A stretch of 19,654 nucleotides of DNA from an uncultured Pseudomonadales bacterium. Lineage in GTDB: Bacteria; Pseudomonadota; Gammaproteobacteria; Pseudomonadales; Cellvibrionaceae. Positions 7,691 to 14,790 of this stretch are shown here, piece by piece (position 1 is the stretch's first letter; every line of letters begins with the position of its first letter). The position numbers were made by a program, and so were the translations under genes. The notes under the pieces are model-generated. The model saw nothing but the letters and a program-made list of their open reading frames with translations, was not told the DNA's origin and searched no databases. The DNA lies in assembly GCA_938048505.1 (NCBI GenBank), contig CALIUX010000193.1, positions 1-19,654 of the forward strand, given 5' to 3'.

Positions 7691-8272
7691 TTACAGCAGG
7701 TCATACTGCAAAAGAAAACGGCTAAAAAGATTGTGGCCTTGCTCGCTGAGAACAGCTTCTGGGTGAAATTGCACGCCGTGCAAAGGGAGGTCGCGATGCG
7801 ATATTGCCATAATTTCTTGCGTATCATCATCCACCCAAGCATCTACACGCAAACAATCAGGGAGCGATTGCCTTTCGATTATCAGCGAATGATAACGAGC
7901 AACCAAAAAGGTATCAGGTAACTCAACAAAAAGCCCGCTTTTATCATGCCGTATAACCGATGTTTTACCGTGCATAACACGTTTTGCACGCACTACTTTT
8001 GCACCAAATGCTTCGCCAAGTGCTTGATGGCCCAAACACACACCCAATATGGGGAGCTCATTTGCAAACGCCTCAATGGCCTGTACGCTCACACCCGCGC
8101 AAGCAGGCTTGCCTGGGCCGGGTGAAATGACGATACCATCCGGTGCAAGATTGCGTATGCTATTGATATCAATTTCATCATTTTGACGAACGACTGTGCT
8201 GGCACCACACTCTTCTAAATAACGAATCACGTTATAGGTAAAAGAGTCATAATTATCAATCACTAACAGCAT
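7691..8272 (-). CDS. trpG: Glutamine amidotransferase subunit of anthranilate (or aminodeoxychorismate) synthase
   Basis: This 193-residue class I glutamine amidotransferase supplies ammonia to the chorismate-using partner. The catalytic triad is visible as Cys79 (GVCLGHQ), His170 and Glu172 (GVQFHPEAV). The oxyanion-type motif SPGPGKP (50-56) and the RVMHGKTS stretch (98-105) match TrpG/PabA. Its place at the head of trpGDC argues for a main role in tryptophan synthesis, but TrpG and PabA are often shared, so a dual role in folate synthesis is possible. The partner trpE is not next to it, as is common in gammaproteobacteria. The ATG at 8272 gives MLLVIDNYDSFTYN, the canonical start. Transcription probably begins within the 206-bp gap upstream. 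Confidence 0.93.
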   Translation of the reverse strand: MLLVIDNYDSFTYNVIRYLEECGASTVVRQNDEIDINSIRNLAPDGIVISPGPGKPACAGVSVQAIEAFANELPILGVCLGHQALGEAFGAKVVRAKRVMHGKTSVIRHDKSGLFVELPDTFLVARYHSLIIERQSLPDCLRVDAWVDDDTQEIMAISHRDLPLHGVQFHPEAVLSEQGHNLFSRFLLQYDLL

Positions 8273-8343
8273 GCTATAGGCAGTATATGGAAGCTAAAGG
8301 TAGGATATGCTATGTCCGGTATGATCCGATTTCATTAAACAAC

Positions 8344-8352
8344 ATGATAGCA
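8344..8352 (-). promoter_or_regulatory. Possible extended -10 promoter for trpGDC
   Basis: On the minus strand TGC-TATCAT forms an extended -10 element about 70 bp upstream of the trpG ATG, with only a poor -35 (GTTATT-like) 16 bases further up. No leader peptide with clustered Trp codons and no attenuator was seen. This is a weak call. Confidence 0.2.
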
Positions 8353-8416
8353 CTTAAATACGTAAAATAACCCACCTTGCATAAACAACTGCCCTGCCCT
8401 GAGCGGGTCTCAATGC

Positions 8417-8462
8417 GACTAACCTCAACACGATTAACCTCAGAACAAAGCTAATCTCAGAG
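8417..8462. repeat. Three imperfect copies of a short unit
   Basis: Related stretches begin at 8417 (GACTAACCTCAACA), 8432 (GATTAACCTCAGAA) and 8450 (GCTAATCTCAGAG). They lie in the gap between the unknown 257-residue gene and trpG, and could be protein-binding sites or simple slippage products. The spacing is uneven (15 and 18 bp). Confidence 0.4.
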
Positions 8463-8478
8463 AAGGAGCAGGCTTAAA

Positions 8479-9252
8479 TTAAGCCGCAAGAGTTCGCAGA
8501 TAGTCAGCATTAGGGTGACGTGCAATTTGATGACGAGCAGACTTCAGGCTCGATTTGAGGTATTTCTTAAGGTATTTGATAAAGGCTTTATCAGGTATGC
8601 CCTTTAGCTCACAGAACAATGCTAAAGCATAAACGCTCTCGCTCTCCGATAAGCTAGCCTGGCGATTGGCTCGTGGGTTGTAGCATTTCGCGCAGCTCCC
8701 TCGAAAGGTATAAGCCGAATTTGCTGTCATCACACCAAAGCCCATAAAAATCGCTAGTACTTCAGCTGTTTGCAAAAAATACTCTTGTCCACCAGGCGGT
8801 GTTAACTGACTCTGCCAGAGCACATGCTGAGCAACGCCGTGGGCCATAGAAGCAATTAAATCTTGGGGTTTGCTCAACTGATCTGGCGTGTAGCTCATAA
8901 GCAAGCGTGCACTCACTCCAGCAGGAACCATCACTGAAGTTTCTTCGTTAGTACGCACGCCTGGGTTCAAACCCAAGATGGGTGGCTGCTCGGCAGCAAA
9001 ATTATGCGCCTCAACTAACTCCCAAGGCCATTTTTTGACACCAGCAAGGGCGACAACACGCTCAAAACTGTACTGCGCCATCCCTTGGGGAGTATCGACT
9101 TTTGTCGGAAAAAAATCATTATTAGGTAAAACGAGTGATGTATGAGCTGAAAAATGCTGAACATCAAAATTTTGCATTGCCCAACTAAAGCATTCAACCA
9201 GCCAATCTGCCGTTTCAGGCGAAACTGCGGCACGAGAAAACCAAGAAAACAT
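8479..9252 (-). CDS. Conserved-looking protein of unknown function, 257 residues
   Basis: I do not recognise a named family. The protein is soluble with no signal peptide. Visible features are a Trp-rich N-terminus (MFSWFSR, WAMQNFD), the LPNNDFFPT stretch (42-50), a helix SMAHGVAQHVLWQ (135-147), PPGGQEYFLQTAEVLAIFMG (152-171), and a Cys pair SCAKCYNPRANRQ (186-198). The AHGVAQHV helix followed by a Glu about 26 residues later looks like a worn-down HExxH-type helix; that would make it a degenerate zincin, but this is speculation. A ribosome-binding site (AGG) precedes the ATG at 9252. It is the most upstream gene of the minus-strand block; the 206-bp gap before trpG suggests a separate transcript. 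Confidence 0.75.
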   Translation of the reverse strand: MFSWFSRAAVSPETADWLVECFSWAMQNFDVQHFSAHTSLVLPNNDFFPTKVDTPQGMAQYSFERVVALAGVKKWPWELVEAHNFAAEQPPILGLNPGVRTNEETSVMVPAGVSARLLMSYTPDQLSKPQDLIASMAHGVAQHVLWQSQLTPPGGQEYFLQTAEVLAIFMGFGVMTANSAYTFRGSCAKCYNPRANRQASLSESESVYALALFCELKGIPDKAFIKYLKKYLKSSLKSARHQIARHPNADYLRTLAA

Positions 9253-9888
9253 AATTTACCTAATTGCTCAATATTTTTTATCTATTGTTGCAGCCACTTG
9301 TTTGTAGCCATTTGCCAAAACATTCTAAATTGTATTTTTCATTGTGCTAGCACTCAATACTTACACTCACTAATTGGCTTATCGACCCGACCAGCAACTA
9401 AGCAATAAAAGCGCCACTACAGCTACAATGTAACCTACGTAGGAGTTTATTCGTTTAAAAAAGTTCAAGCCACTCCAAGGCTTATTTACAAAGACGGCAC
9501 TTAAAACAGTCAATAGAAAAAGAGAAACCTTATATGGATGTATCGCTCAACCGCTCTGCCATTTACATCCAAAATCACACTTAGAAACCCCACCTAAAAA
9601 AAGAAAAACATTCTTTTTCGCTTTTATTTTTTAAGTTTAACTCTATCATTTTTGCTTCTCATACTTTACTTTCACGCCGCCGATAGCATAGGAATTTGCT
9701 TACGTGCCGCTGCTTACAGCGAGATTCACCACTAAAAAAAGCGTTGCCTTGTAGGCTTATATTTTTGGGCTTTCAGTGTCTAAAAGCCTTATTCTGCCCA
9801 TAATCATTAAAGAATTTTTTTATTCAGTGAGTTCTCGACCTATTCGTCTTGATGATGCATACCAAAACGCAATTCGAATGAGGACATT
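9253..9888. other. Long AT-rich intergenic region between divergent genes
   Basis: About 636 bp with no recognised gene. It must hold the promoters of the unknown minus-strand gene (9252) and of the secreted-protein pair (9889), but I found no convincing promoter pair. It contains A/T runs around 9593-9635, a small hairpin GGCTTT/AAAGCC (9768-9788) and a 10-bp palindrome CCTACGTAGG (9434-9443). On the minus strand 9379-9562 holds a possible small membrane-protein gene or remnant, listed separately. Confidence 0.5.
9379..9562 (-). pseudogene. Possible small two-helix membrane protein, apparently frameshifted
   Basis: On the minus strand the frame 9546-9379 is stop-free and encodes a peptide of clear membrane character: IHPYKVSLFLLTVLSAVFV, then KPWSGLNFFKRINSYVGYI, then VAVVALLLLSCWSGR and a TAA stop. 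It has no ATG; the only common start is a TTG at 9513. An ATG at 9562-9560 with GGA five bases upstream opens the other frame (MAERLSDTSI) and hits TAA after ten codons. A one-base shift would join the two into about 60 residues. It may be a pseudogene, a sequence error, or a short gene using TTG. The pattern of two hydrophobic helices joined by a basic loop is the only support. Confidence 0.35.
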
Positions 9889-10302
9889 ATGGAACGAATG
9901 ATTAATAAAACATTAAGCACAATACTGGCTCTGGCATCCGCTTGCGCATTGGCTAACTGGGCGCATGCTGATGAAACACCCAACAATGAGCCTCTTGGTG
10001 GATCACCCATGATCGTGACCAAAGATAAGGAAACGGGCTCTTTGCGCCCTGCCACAGCCAAGGAAATGACAACAATGAAAAAATCGCTTCACAGCACTAG
10101 CGCATCCAATCAAAAGCGGAGCATAGAAACAAACAATGCGAGCGATAAGATGATTTATCACAAATCGGGGATGAAATCGATTGTGCTTGATGAGTCCCAC
10201 ATGCAGCAACTGCAAGCCACCAAGAATGAAAATGGAAAACTGATACTTCATCACGGCAAGTTCAAACCCAAAGAGCAGCAAACCAACGGGGTGGAGAAAT
10301 AA
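9889..10302 (+). CDS. Small secreted protein of the post-PEP-CTERM-1 type
   Basis: The 137-residue product begins with a clear signal peptide, with predicted cleavage after AHA at residue 27. The mature part has GGSPMIVTKDKETGSLRPAT (37-56), a polar Lys/Ser/Asn-rich linker, and then MKSIVLDESHMQQLQA followed by NENGKLILHHG (95-123). The pairing of a 'D-x-ETG-x-LR-x-PT' stretch with a later 'VxLDE ... NGKL' stretch matches my memory of the post-PEP-CTERM-1 domain, small exported proteins often found next to surface or protease genes; their function is unknown. GAGG five bases before the ATG at 9889 supports that start over the ATG at 9898. The protease gene starts 3 bp after its stop, so the two are surely co-transcribed. 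No PEP-CTERM sorting motif or exosortase was seen here. Confidence 0.7.
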   Translation: MERMINKTLSTILALASACALANWAHADETPNNEPLGGSPMIVTKDKETGSLRPATAKEMTTMKKSLHSTSASNQKRSIETNNASDKMIYHKSGMKSIVLDESHMQQLQATKNENGKLILHHGKFKPKEQQTNGVEK

Positions 10303-10305
10303 GTC

Positions 10306-12075
10306 ATGAGACACTTAAAAAATATCTTCCTATCACTCTCAGCCGCTCCCTTTTTAATTGCCCTGCCCTCATTATCTATGGCTGGAGCCAATATCATCCT
10401 TAACAATATTGACCCGCCAGGTGTTGGCTTTAATGATCCAACGCCTGCCATACCAACCGGAGGCAATATTGGTACTACCGTAGGTGAACAGCGCCTAATC
10501 GCTTACCAATATGCACTCGATCTCTGGGGGGCACGCTTGAATAGCGATCCAACAATTGTCGTCCGCGGATCATTTGCCGGATTAAACTGTGAGGCCGACA
10601 CCGGCACACTAGCCTCAGCTGGCGCACTCCAAGCATTCATCGATTTCCCCAATGCTGTACCAGGCGTTATCTATGGCGTTTCATTAGCTAATGCGCTTGC
10701 CGGCACTGACCTATCTGCAGACCCCGACAATGGCGTGGCACCAGGCGCCCCTGATAGACCTCCATTTGCGGGTCCACCTAATGATGAAATTGTCGCAAGG
10801 TTCAATGGTAATCTCGGTAGTCCAGGTTGCTTAGAGGATTCATTCTGGTATTACGGGCTAGACAGCAACGTACCCGAAGACGGCGTAGACTTCTTGAGCA
10901 CCTTTATGCATGAGGTTGCTCATGGGCTAGGCTTCCAAAGTTTTAGCAACGTAAGCTCTGGCGCACTACTCGCGGGGCTGCCCGACATTTATACAACACT
11001 GACCTTCGATACAGAAATTGGCCTTTCTCATGCCGAAATGACCGACGAACAACGTCGAGCATCCTTTATCTCGGGCAATATTATTTGGACAGGCGACGCA
11101 GTTAATCAGGCAGCACCGGCTTTTTTAGACAATCGCCGCTTCATTGAAATCACTCAACCTGCTTCCATAGGTGAGGAAATCGAGCTGAGCCTTGCCGGCT
11201 TTGGTCCCTCAGCCTCGATTGACAATTTCAATGGACAAGTGGCCATCGCTATTGATGAAGAGGGTGAAGGCACAACCAACGATGGCTGCGAACCCCTCAT
11301 TAACCTTGAAGAAGTAGCAGGCAAGATAGCGCTAATCGATCGTGGGGCTTGCTCCTTCACACAGAAAAGCCTCAATGCGCAAAATGCCGGTGCGATAGGC
11401 GTCATTATTGTCAATAACACTGAAGAGGATGGCGTTGTCACACCCGGCGGCAGCAGTAGCGCAATCAACATTCCAGTAGTAGGCATCAGTCAAGCAGATG
11501 GTGTGCTCATCAAAACAGAGAGTGAAAACGGTGTTTTCATTCAGCTCTCTATCGATCCGTCACAACTCGCGGGCGCGGACGCACTTAATCGCGTGAAAAT
11601 GAACGCCCCAAACCCTGTACAACCGGGCTCATCATTTTCTCACTTTGATCCTTCTGCTTCACCAAACTTACTTATGGAGCCATCCATTACCGACAGTTTG
11701 ACCGCAGCAACTGAAGTCGATTTAACTGATGATTTATTTGCTGATTTAGGCTGGTCAGTCAATAGTGAGCCTGACTTACCCATGCTCAGTTCAGACTGCG
11801 ATACAGCACCTAATGCTATTGCTTTTATTGATGGCTGTTTTACATCTGTGGAGAACAGATCTGTTGCAAGAGTCTGTCACTTATCTGACGTCATGAAAAA
11901 GCAGTTAGACATATGCCTTGGCGCAGTCGATACTTTTGTCGATGGCTTCAATTGCGCCACACAAAGATTCGACCATATGGCTGAACTAGGCTTAATCACT
12001 AAAACTGAAGGTAATATTTTGTCAGGCTGCGCGGCCGGTGCAATCGCCAACAACCTTAATGCGAGAAGGCCTTAA
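10306..12075 (+). CDS. Secreted zincin-like metalloprotease with inserted PA domain
   Basis: The product has 589 residues. A signal peptide (about 1-26, ending SLSMA) directs export. The catalytic core contains STFMHEVAHGLGFQSF: the HEVAH zinc motif at 202-206 followed by Gly-x-Gly-Phe, with HFDPSASPNLLMEP (446-459) and DDLFADLGW near the end of the core, as in gluzincin/metzincin-like secreted proteases. A protease-associated (PA) domain is inserted at about 305-418, recognisable from GKIALIDRGACSFTQKSLNA and AGAIGVIIVNN; PA domains usually bind peptides or restrict substrate access. After the core comes a roughly 90-residue tail with six cysteines (about 498-575), perhaps a disulfide-bonded module. 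GGAG precedes the ATG inside the end of the upstream gene. The third zinc ligand is not assigned with certainty. Confidence 0.85.
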   Translation: MRHLKNIFLSLSAAPFLIALPSLSMAGANIILNNIDPPGVGFNDPTPAIPTGGNIGTTVGEQRLIAYQYALDLWGARLNSDPTIVVRGSFAGLNCEADTGTLASAGALQAFIDFPNAVPGVIYGVSLANALAGTDLSADPDNGVAPGAPDRPPFAGPPNDEIVARFNGNLGSPGCLEDSFWYYGLDSNVPEDGVDFLSTFMHEVAHGLGFQSFSNVSSGALLAGLPDIYTTLTFDTEIGLSHAEMTDEQRRASFISGNIIWTGDAVNQAAPAFLDNRRFIEITQPASIGEEIELSLAGFGPSASIDNFNGQVAIAIDEEGEGTTNDGCEPLINLEEVAGKIALIDRGACSFTQKSLNAQNAGAIGVIIVNNTEEDGVVTPGGSSSAINIPVVGISQADGVLIKTESENGVFIQLSIDPSQLAGADALNRVKMNAPNPVQPGSSFSHFDPSASPNLLMEPSITDSLTAATEVDLTDDLFADLGWSVNSEPDLPMLSSDCDTAPNAIAFIDGCFTSVENRSVARVCHLSDVMKKQLDICLGAVDTFVDGFNCATQRFDHMAELGLITKTEGNILSGCAAGAIANNLNARRP

Positions 12076-12160
12076 TTGTGCTGCTGTTTACAGCTATTGT
12101 GATTTAAAACAAGCCTAAACTGAAACACGCATCTAAATGGCATGATCAAATAGGCCTAAT

Positions 12161-12192
12161 ACAAAAAACCGGTCAAAAGACCGGTTTTTTGT
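12161..12192. terminator. Bidirectional intrinsic terminator
   Basis: A perfect 14-bp stem (ACAAAAAACCGGTC / GACCGGTTTTTTGT) with an AAAA loop has its own A6 and T6 runs, so it can end transcripts from both sides. It lies between the convergent protease gene (plus) and the beta-barrel gene (minus). Confidence 0.92.
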
Positions 12193-12228
12193 CTGTAAAG
12201 GCTGTAATCTTTTTACTAAAGCAATGGC

Positions 12229-12765
12229 TTAAAGGTTGTAGCTCAAACCAACCGATACCATTGAGATATCTTCACTGCTGCCAACATTAAAGTATTCATA
12301 CTCTAAACGCGCATTAATGCCTAACAAACCGCCCTTAACACCCAAGCCGTAAGCTAAGTCATACCCATCATCTTTGTCTTTGAAGTTCTCAACAGAAACT
12401 TCACTGCGCCATGCAAATGCACCCGCCTTACCAAACACACCAACAGGCCCTAAACCAAAGTGCAGCATACCAAAAGCACTGACACCGCTTGCTTCTGCAA
12501 ACGTATTGTTGCCAGACTCAATTTTACCAAAATCAACATAGGCTAATTCAACAGCAGCCAAGGTGAACTTGTAGCCGCCAAAAACCTTAAAGCCAAGGTC
12601 TGAATCTTTGAGGTCAAGACCGCTGGGATTGAAGTTATTATCAAAGTCAGGTTGTTTATACTCTTGGCGCGCTTCACCAAAACTCAAGCCAACATAACTT
12701 CCTGCAGTCGCCAAAGACGATGCTCCAACCAGTGCTACAGCCATAAGGCTTTGTGCTAAACGCAT
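12229..12765 (-). CDS. Small outer-membrane beta-barrel protein
   Basis: The 178-residue product has a signal peptide (MRLAQSLMAVALVGASSLATA, about 1-21). The mature part is built of alternating hydrophobic/polar strands separated by short acidic loops: SYVGLSFG, LGFKVFGGYKF, AAVELAYVDFG, GVSAFGMLHFGLG, VGVFGKAGAFAW, GYDLAYGLGVKG, GINARLEYEYFNVG, and a last strand ISMVSVGLSYNL. This fits an eight-strand OmpA-like/OmpW-like barrel of about 17 kDa without a peptidoglycan-binding domain. The C-terminal residue is Leu rather than the usual Phe, preceded by Tyr two positions before. GGAG lies before the ATG at 12765. The gene is divergent from the PilZ-like gene. Its ligand or pore function cannot be told. 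Confidence 0.82.
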   Translation of the reverse strand: MRLAQSLMAVALVGASSLATAGSYVGLSFGEARQEYKQPDFDNNFNPSGLDLKDSDLGFKVFGGYKFTLAAVELAYVDFGKIESGNNTFAEASGVSAFGMLHFGLGPVGVFGKAGAFAWRSEVSVENFKDKDDGYDLAYGLGVKGGLLGINARLEYEYFNVGSSEDISMVSVGLSYNL

Positions 12766-12807
12766 ATACCATTCTCCAAATGTGATTGACTTATTTCTTT
12801 AATGCAG

Positions 12808-12824
12808 CAGGGTTAAGAACCCTG
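12808..12824. repeat. 7-bp hairpin in the divergent intergenic region
   Basis: CAGGGTT-AAG-AACCCTG is a perfect 7-bp inverted repeat in the 88-bp gap between the beta-barrel gene and the PilZ-like gene. On the minus strand it lies just downstream of a TATAAA (12836-12841) that could be a -10, so it would sit near the 5' end of the beta-barrel mRNA or act as an operator. Confidence 0.4.
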
Positions 12825-12853
12825 AACTAAAATTCTTTATATGTTCTTTCTTA

Positions 12854-13330
12854 ATGGCTACGCCTATGTCCATCAATTCACCTAATGACCCACCTAGTAG
12901 TTCAGGGCTTGGTAACACCACAAAAACCACTAACACCTTTAAGAGGGAGGCCAACAGGCCAAACTCAACATCCATCCTCAATGAAAGGAGATTGTTACAG
13001 CGTACCAACCTTGCTCTTTACCTCAATGTGAGGGATAACAAAAGCAATCAGCCTCTAGGCAATATTATTGACATCAACGTATGCGGCCTTTTATTGCTCA
13101 GCAAGCAACCGCTCAATATTGGTGCAGCTTATAACATCAAAATAGAATTACCAAAAGATGTCAGTCACCAAGAAGATGTCTTATTCAATGCTGAAGTGCG
13201 TCGATGCGCCAAAAGCTGTAACCCTTCTTTTTGGGAAGCAGGGTTAGAAATTATTCATATCGACTCAACCAACCAAAAACGGATCGAGGATCTTGAGCAT
13301 TCTTTACTATTGAAATTCCATGATGACTAA
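12854..13330 (+). CDS. PilZ-domain-like protein with atypical c-di-GMP motif
   Basis: The 158-residue product has a disordered Ser/Asn/Thr-rich N-terminus (about 1-42), then RRLLQR (45-50), which carries the RxxxR part of the PilZ c-di-GMP site, then LGNIIDINVCGLLLLS (68-83), which has the form of the second motif (D/NxSxxG) but with Asn75 in place of Ser. The rest (PLNIGAAYNIKIELP, NAEVRRCAKS, FWEAGLEIIHID) matches the beta-barrel of PilZ, ending in an amphipathic helix. PilZ proteins are cytosolic c-di-GMP effectors acting on motility, polysaccharide or pili. The changed motif may weaken nucleotide binding. Start at ATG 12854 or 12866; neither has a strong ribosome-binding site. hemW follows 40 bp downstream. 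Confidence 0.78.
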   Translation: MATPMSINSPNDPPSSSGLGNTTKTTNTFKREANRPNSTSILNERRLLQRTNLALYLNVRDNKSNQPLGNIIDINVCGLLLLSKQPLNIGAAYNIKIELPKDVSHQEDVLFNAEVRRCAKSCNPSFWEAGLEIIHIDSTNQKRIEDLEHSLLLKFHDD

Positions 13331-13370
13331 AGGGTCGGTATGATGAACGTTTTGGCATACCCACTTATCT

Positions 13371-14567
13371 ATGAACGATCCTAGCGACCCCAAGCTTAAC
13401 CCAAGCCAAACCGCCAGCCTTCCCAAGCTTAGCCTTTACGTACATATTCCGTGGTGCGTTCAAAAGTGTCCTTATTGTGATTTCAACTCCCACAGCAAGC
13501 CCGAGCAGCTACCTGAGCGCGAGTACATTCAAGCACTTGAAAAAGACCTGATACAAGATTGCCACGCAATAGGCGATCGAAAATTGACCTCGATTTTCTT
13601 TGGTGGTGGAACACCAAGCTTATTTTCAGCCAGCGCCATAAAAGCCATCGTTAACATGGCAAAAGAAAGAATCGGCTTTGAAAATAACATTGAAATCACA
13701 CTGGAAGCTAACCCAGGCACAGCAGAATATACCGATTTCAGCGCATTGCATGATGCGGGCGTCAATAGACTTTCTCTTGGTGTTCAGAGCTTTAACCATA
13801 CTCACCTTGCTAAATTGGGGCGCATTCATCAATCCGATGAAGTCTACGAGGCTTACCAAAAAGCGAGGTCAGGCGGCTTAAGCAATATTAACTTAGATTT
13901 AATGCACGGCCTTCCTAATCAAAGCGTTGAAGAGGCCTCTCACGATCTGCAGTGTGCCATCGCACTCAAGCCTGAGCATATTTCGTGGTATCAACTCACA
14001 CTCGAACCCAATACCGTTTTTTATAATAAACCCCCACCCATACCCGATGATGACATTTTGGCCGACATTCAAGATGCTGGCGAAGCCATATTACAAGCGG
14101 GCGGCTATCAACAATATGAAGTATCGGCCTACAGCCAGCCAGGTAAGCAGGCTCGCCATAACCTCAATTATTGGCAATTTGGCGATTATTTAGGCATTGG
14201 TGCGGGCGCTCACAGTAAAATCACACGCATTGATCCATCAAACAACCAACTGGTTATTGAGCGTTATCGTAAAACGCGCTTACCTGCAAATTACTTGAAT
14301 GCAATCGATAGCAACACAGTTGGGCACGTCCAGGTACCAGAAGATAAACGCATACTCGAATTTATGATGAACGCACTGCGACTACCTGACGGCGTTGAAA
14401 CGGCACTCTTTGAAAAGCATACGGGCCTAAGCCTTGATTGCCTGCAAGCACCCTTACTAACATTACAGCGGCAAGGGCTGATAGCAGACACATCAGAGAA
14501 GCTTCAAACAACGCCACTCGGGTTTCGCTTTTTAAATTCGGTATTAAGTCATTTTGAATCAAATTAA
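13371..14567 (+). CDS. hemW: Radical SAM heme chaperone HemW
   Basis: The 398-residue protein has the radical SAM cluster motif Cys29-x3-Cys33-x2-Cys36 in YVHIPWCVQKCPYCDFNSH, the SAM-binding FFGGGTPS (76-83), LSLGVQSFN and a HemW-type C-terminal part (GAGAHSK, about residue 283). It resembles coproporphyrinogen oxidase HemN but fits HemW, which carries heme to acceptor proteins rather than oxidising coproporphyrinogen. It lies in the cytosol or at the membrane. The N-terminus is about 20 residues longer than in E. coli HemW; LSLYVHIPW suggests the conserved part begins at residue 20. The start at 13371 is the first ATG of the frame. It may be co-transcribed with the PilZ-like gene. Confidence 0.95.
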   Translation: MNDPSDPKLNPSQTASLPKLSLYVHIPWCVQKCPYCDFNSHSKPEQLPEREYIQALEKDLIQDCHAIGDRKLTSIFFGGGTPSLFSASAIKAIVNMAKERIGFENNIEITLEANPGTAEYTDFSALHDAGVNRLSLGVQSFNHTHLAKLGRIHQSDEVYEAYQKARSGGLSNINLDLMHGLPNQSVEEASHDLQCAIALKPEHISWYQLTLEPNTVFYNKPPPIPDDDILADIQDAGEAILQAGGYQQYEVSAYSQPGKQARHNLNYWQFGDYLGIGAGAHSKITRIDPSNNQLVIERYRKTRLPANYLNAIDSNTVGHVQVPEDKRILEFMMNALRLPDGVETALFEKHTGLSLDCLQAPLLTLQRQGLIADTSEKLQTTPLGFRFLNSVLSHFESN

Positions 14568-14591
14568 TGTTTTTCTTGGCAGCTATCAAAG

Positions 14592-14622
14592 TTAACAGCC
14601 TTAAACTTGACTGTCTTATAAT
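14592..14622 (+). promoter_or_regulatory. Candidate promoter for ppk1
   Basis: A perfect -10 TATAAT (14617-14622) lies in the 223-bp gap before ppk1; a TTAACA (14592-14597) 19 bases upstream is a one-mismatch -35, though the spacing is long. It would give a leader of roughly 160 bases. No convincing Pho box is present. Confidence 0.4.
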
Positions 14623-14718
14623 AGCTTCTTGGCTGCCTTAAACAGCTTGAATGTCGCCCATGCACTCAGAATGTCACATGAATTGCGTAAAATGACTCTT
14701 TAACGCTTTTAATGAGTC

Positions 14719-14736
14719 TGCTGACAGAAGTCAGCA
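14719..14736 (+). repeat. 7-bp perfect hairpin in the ppk1 leader
   Basis: TGCTGAC-AGAA-GTCAGCA forms a perfect 7-bp stem with a tetraloop about 55 bases upstream of the ppk1 ATG. It could be an operator or a leader-RNA hairpin; it has no T-run. Confidence 0.35.
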
Positions 14737-14790
14737 TGGCATGATGATAAAAAGTACCGATGATGTACGCTAGATGTAAGATATTGATAC

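Noticed and set aside
8273..8478. Trp leader peptide/attenuator before trpG
   Set aside because: No short ORF with clustered Trp codons and no terminator hairpin was found on the minus strand.
14600..14790. Pho box upstream of ppk1
   Set aside because: CTGTCTTATAATAGCTT has one acceptable half-site only; the second heptamer does not match.
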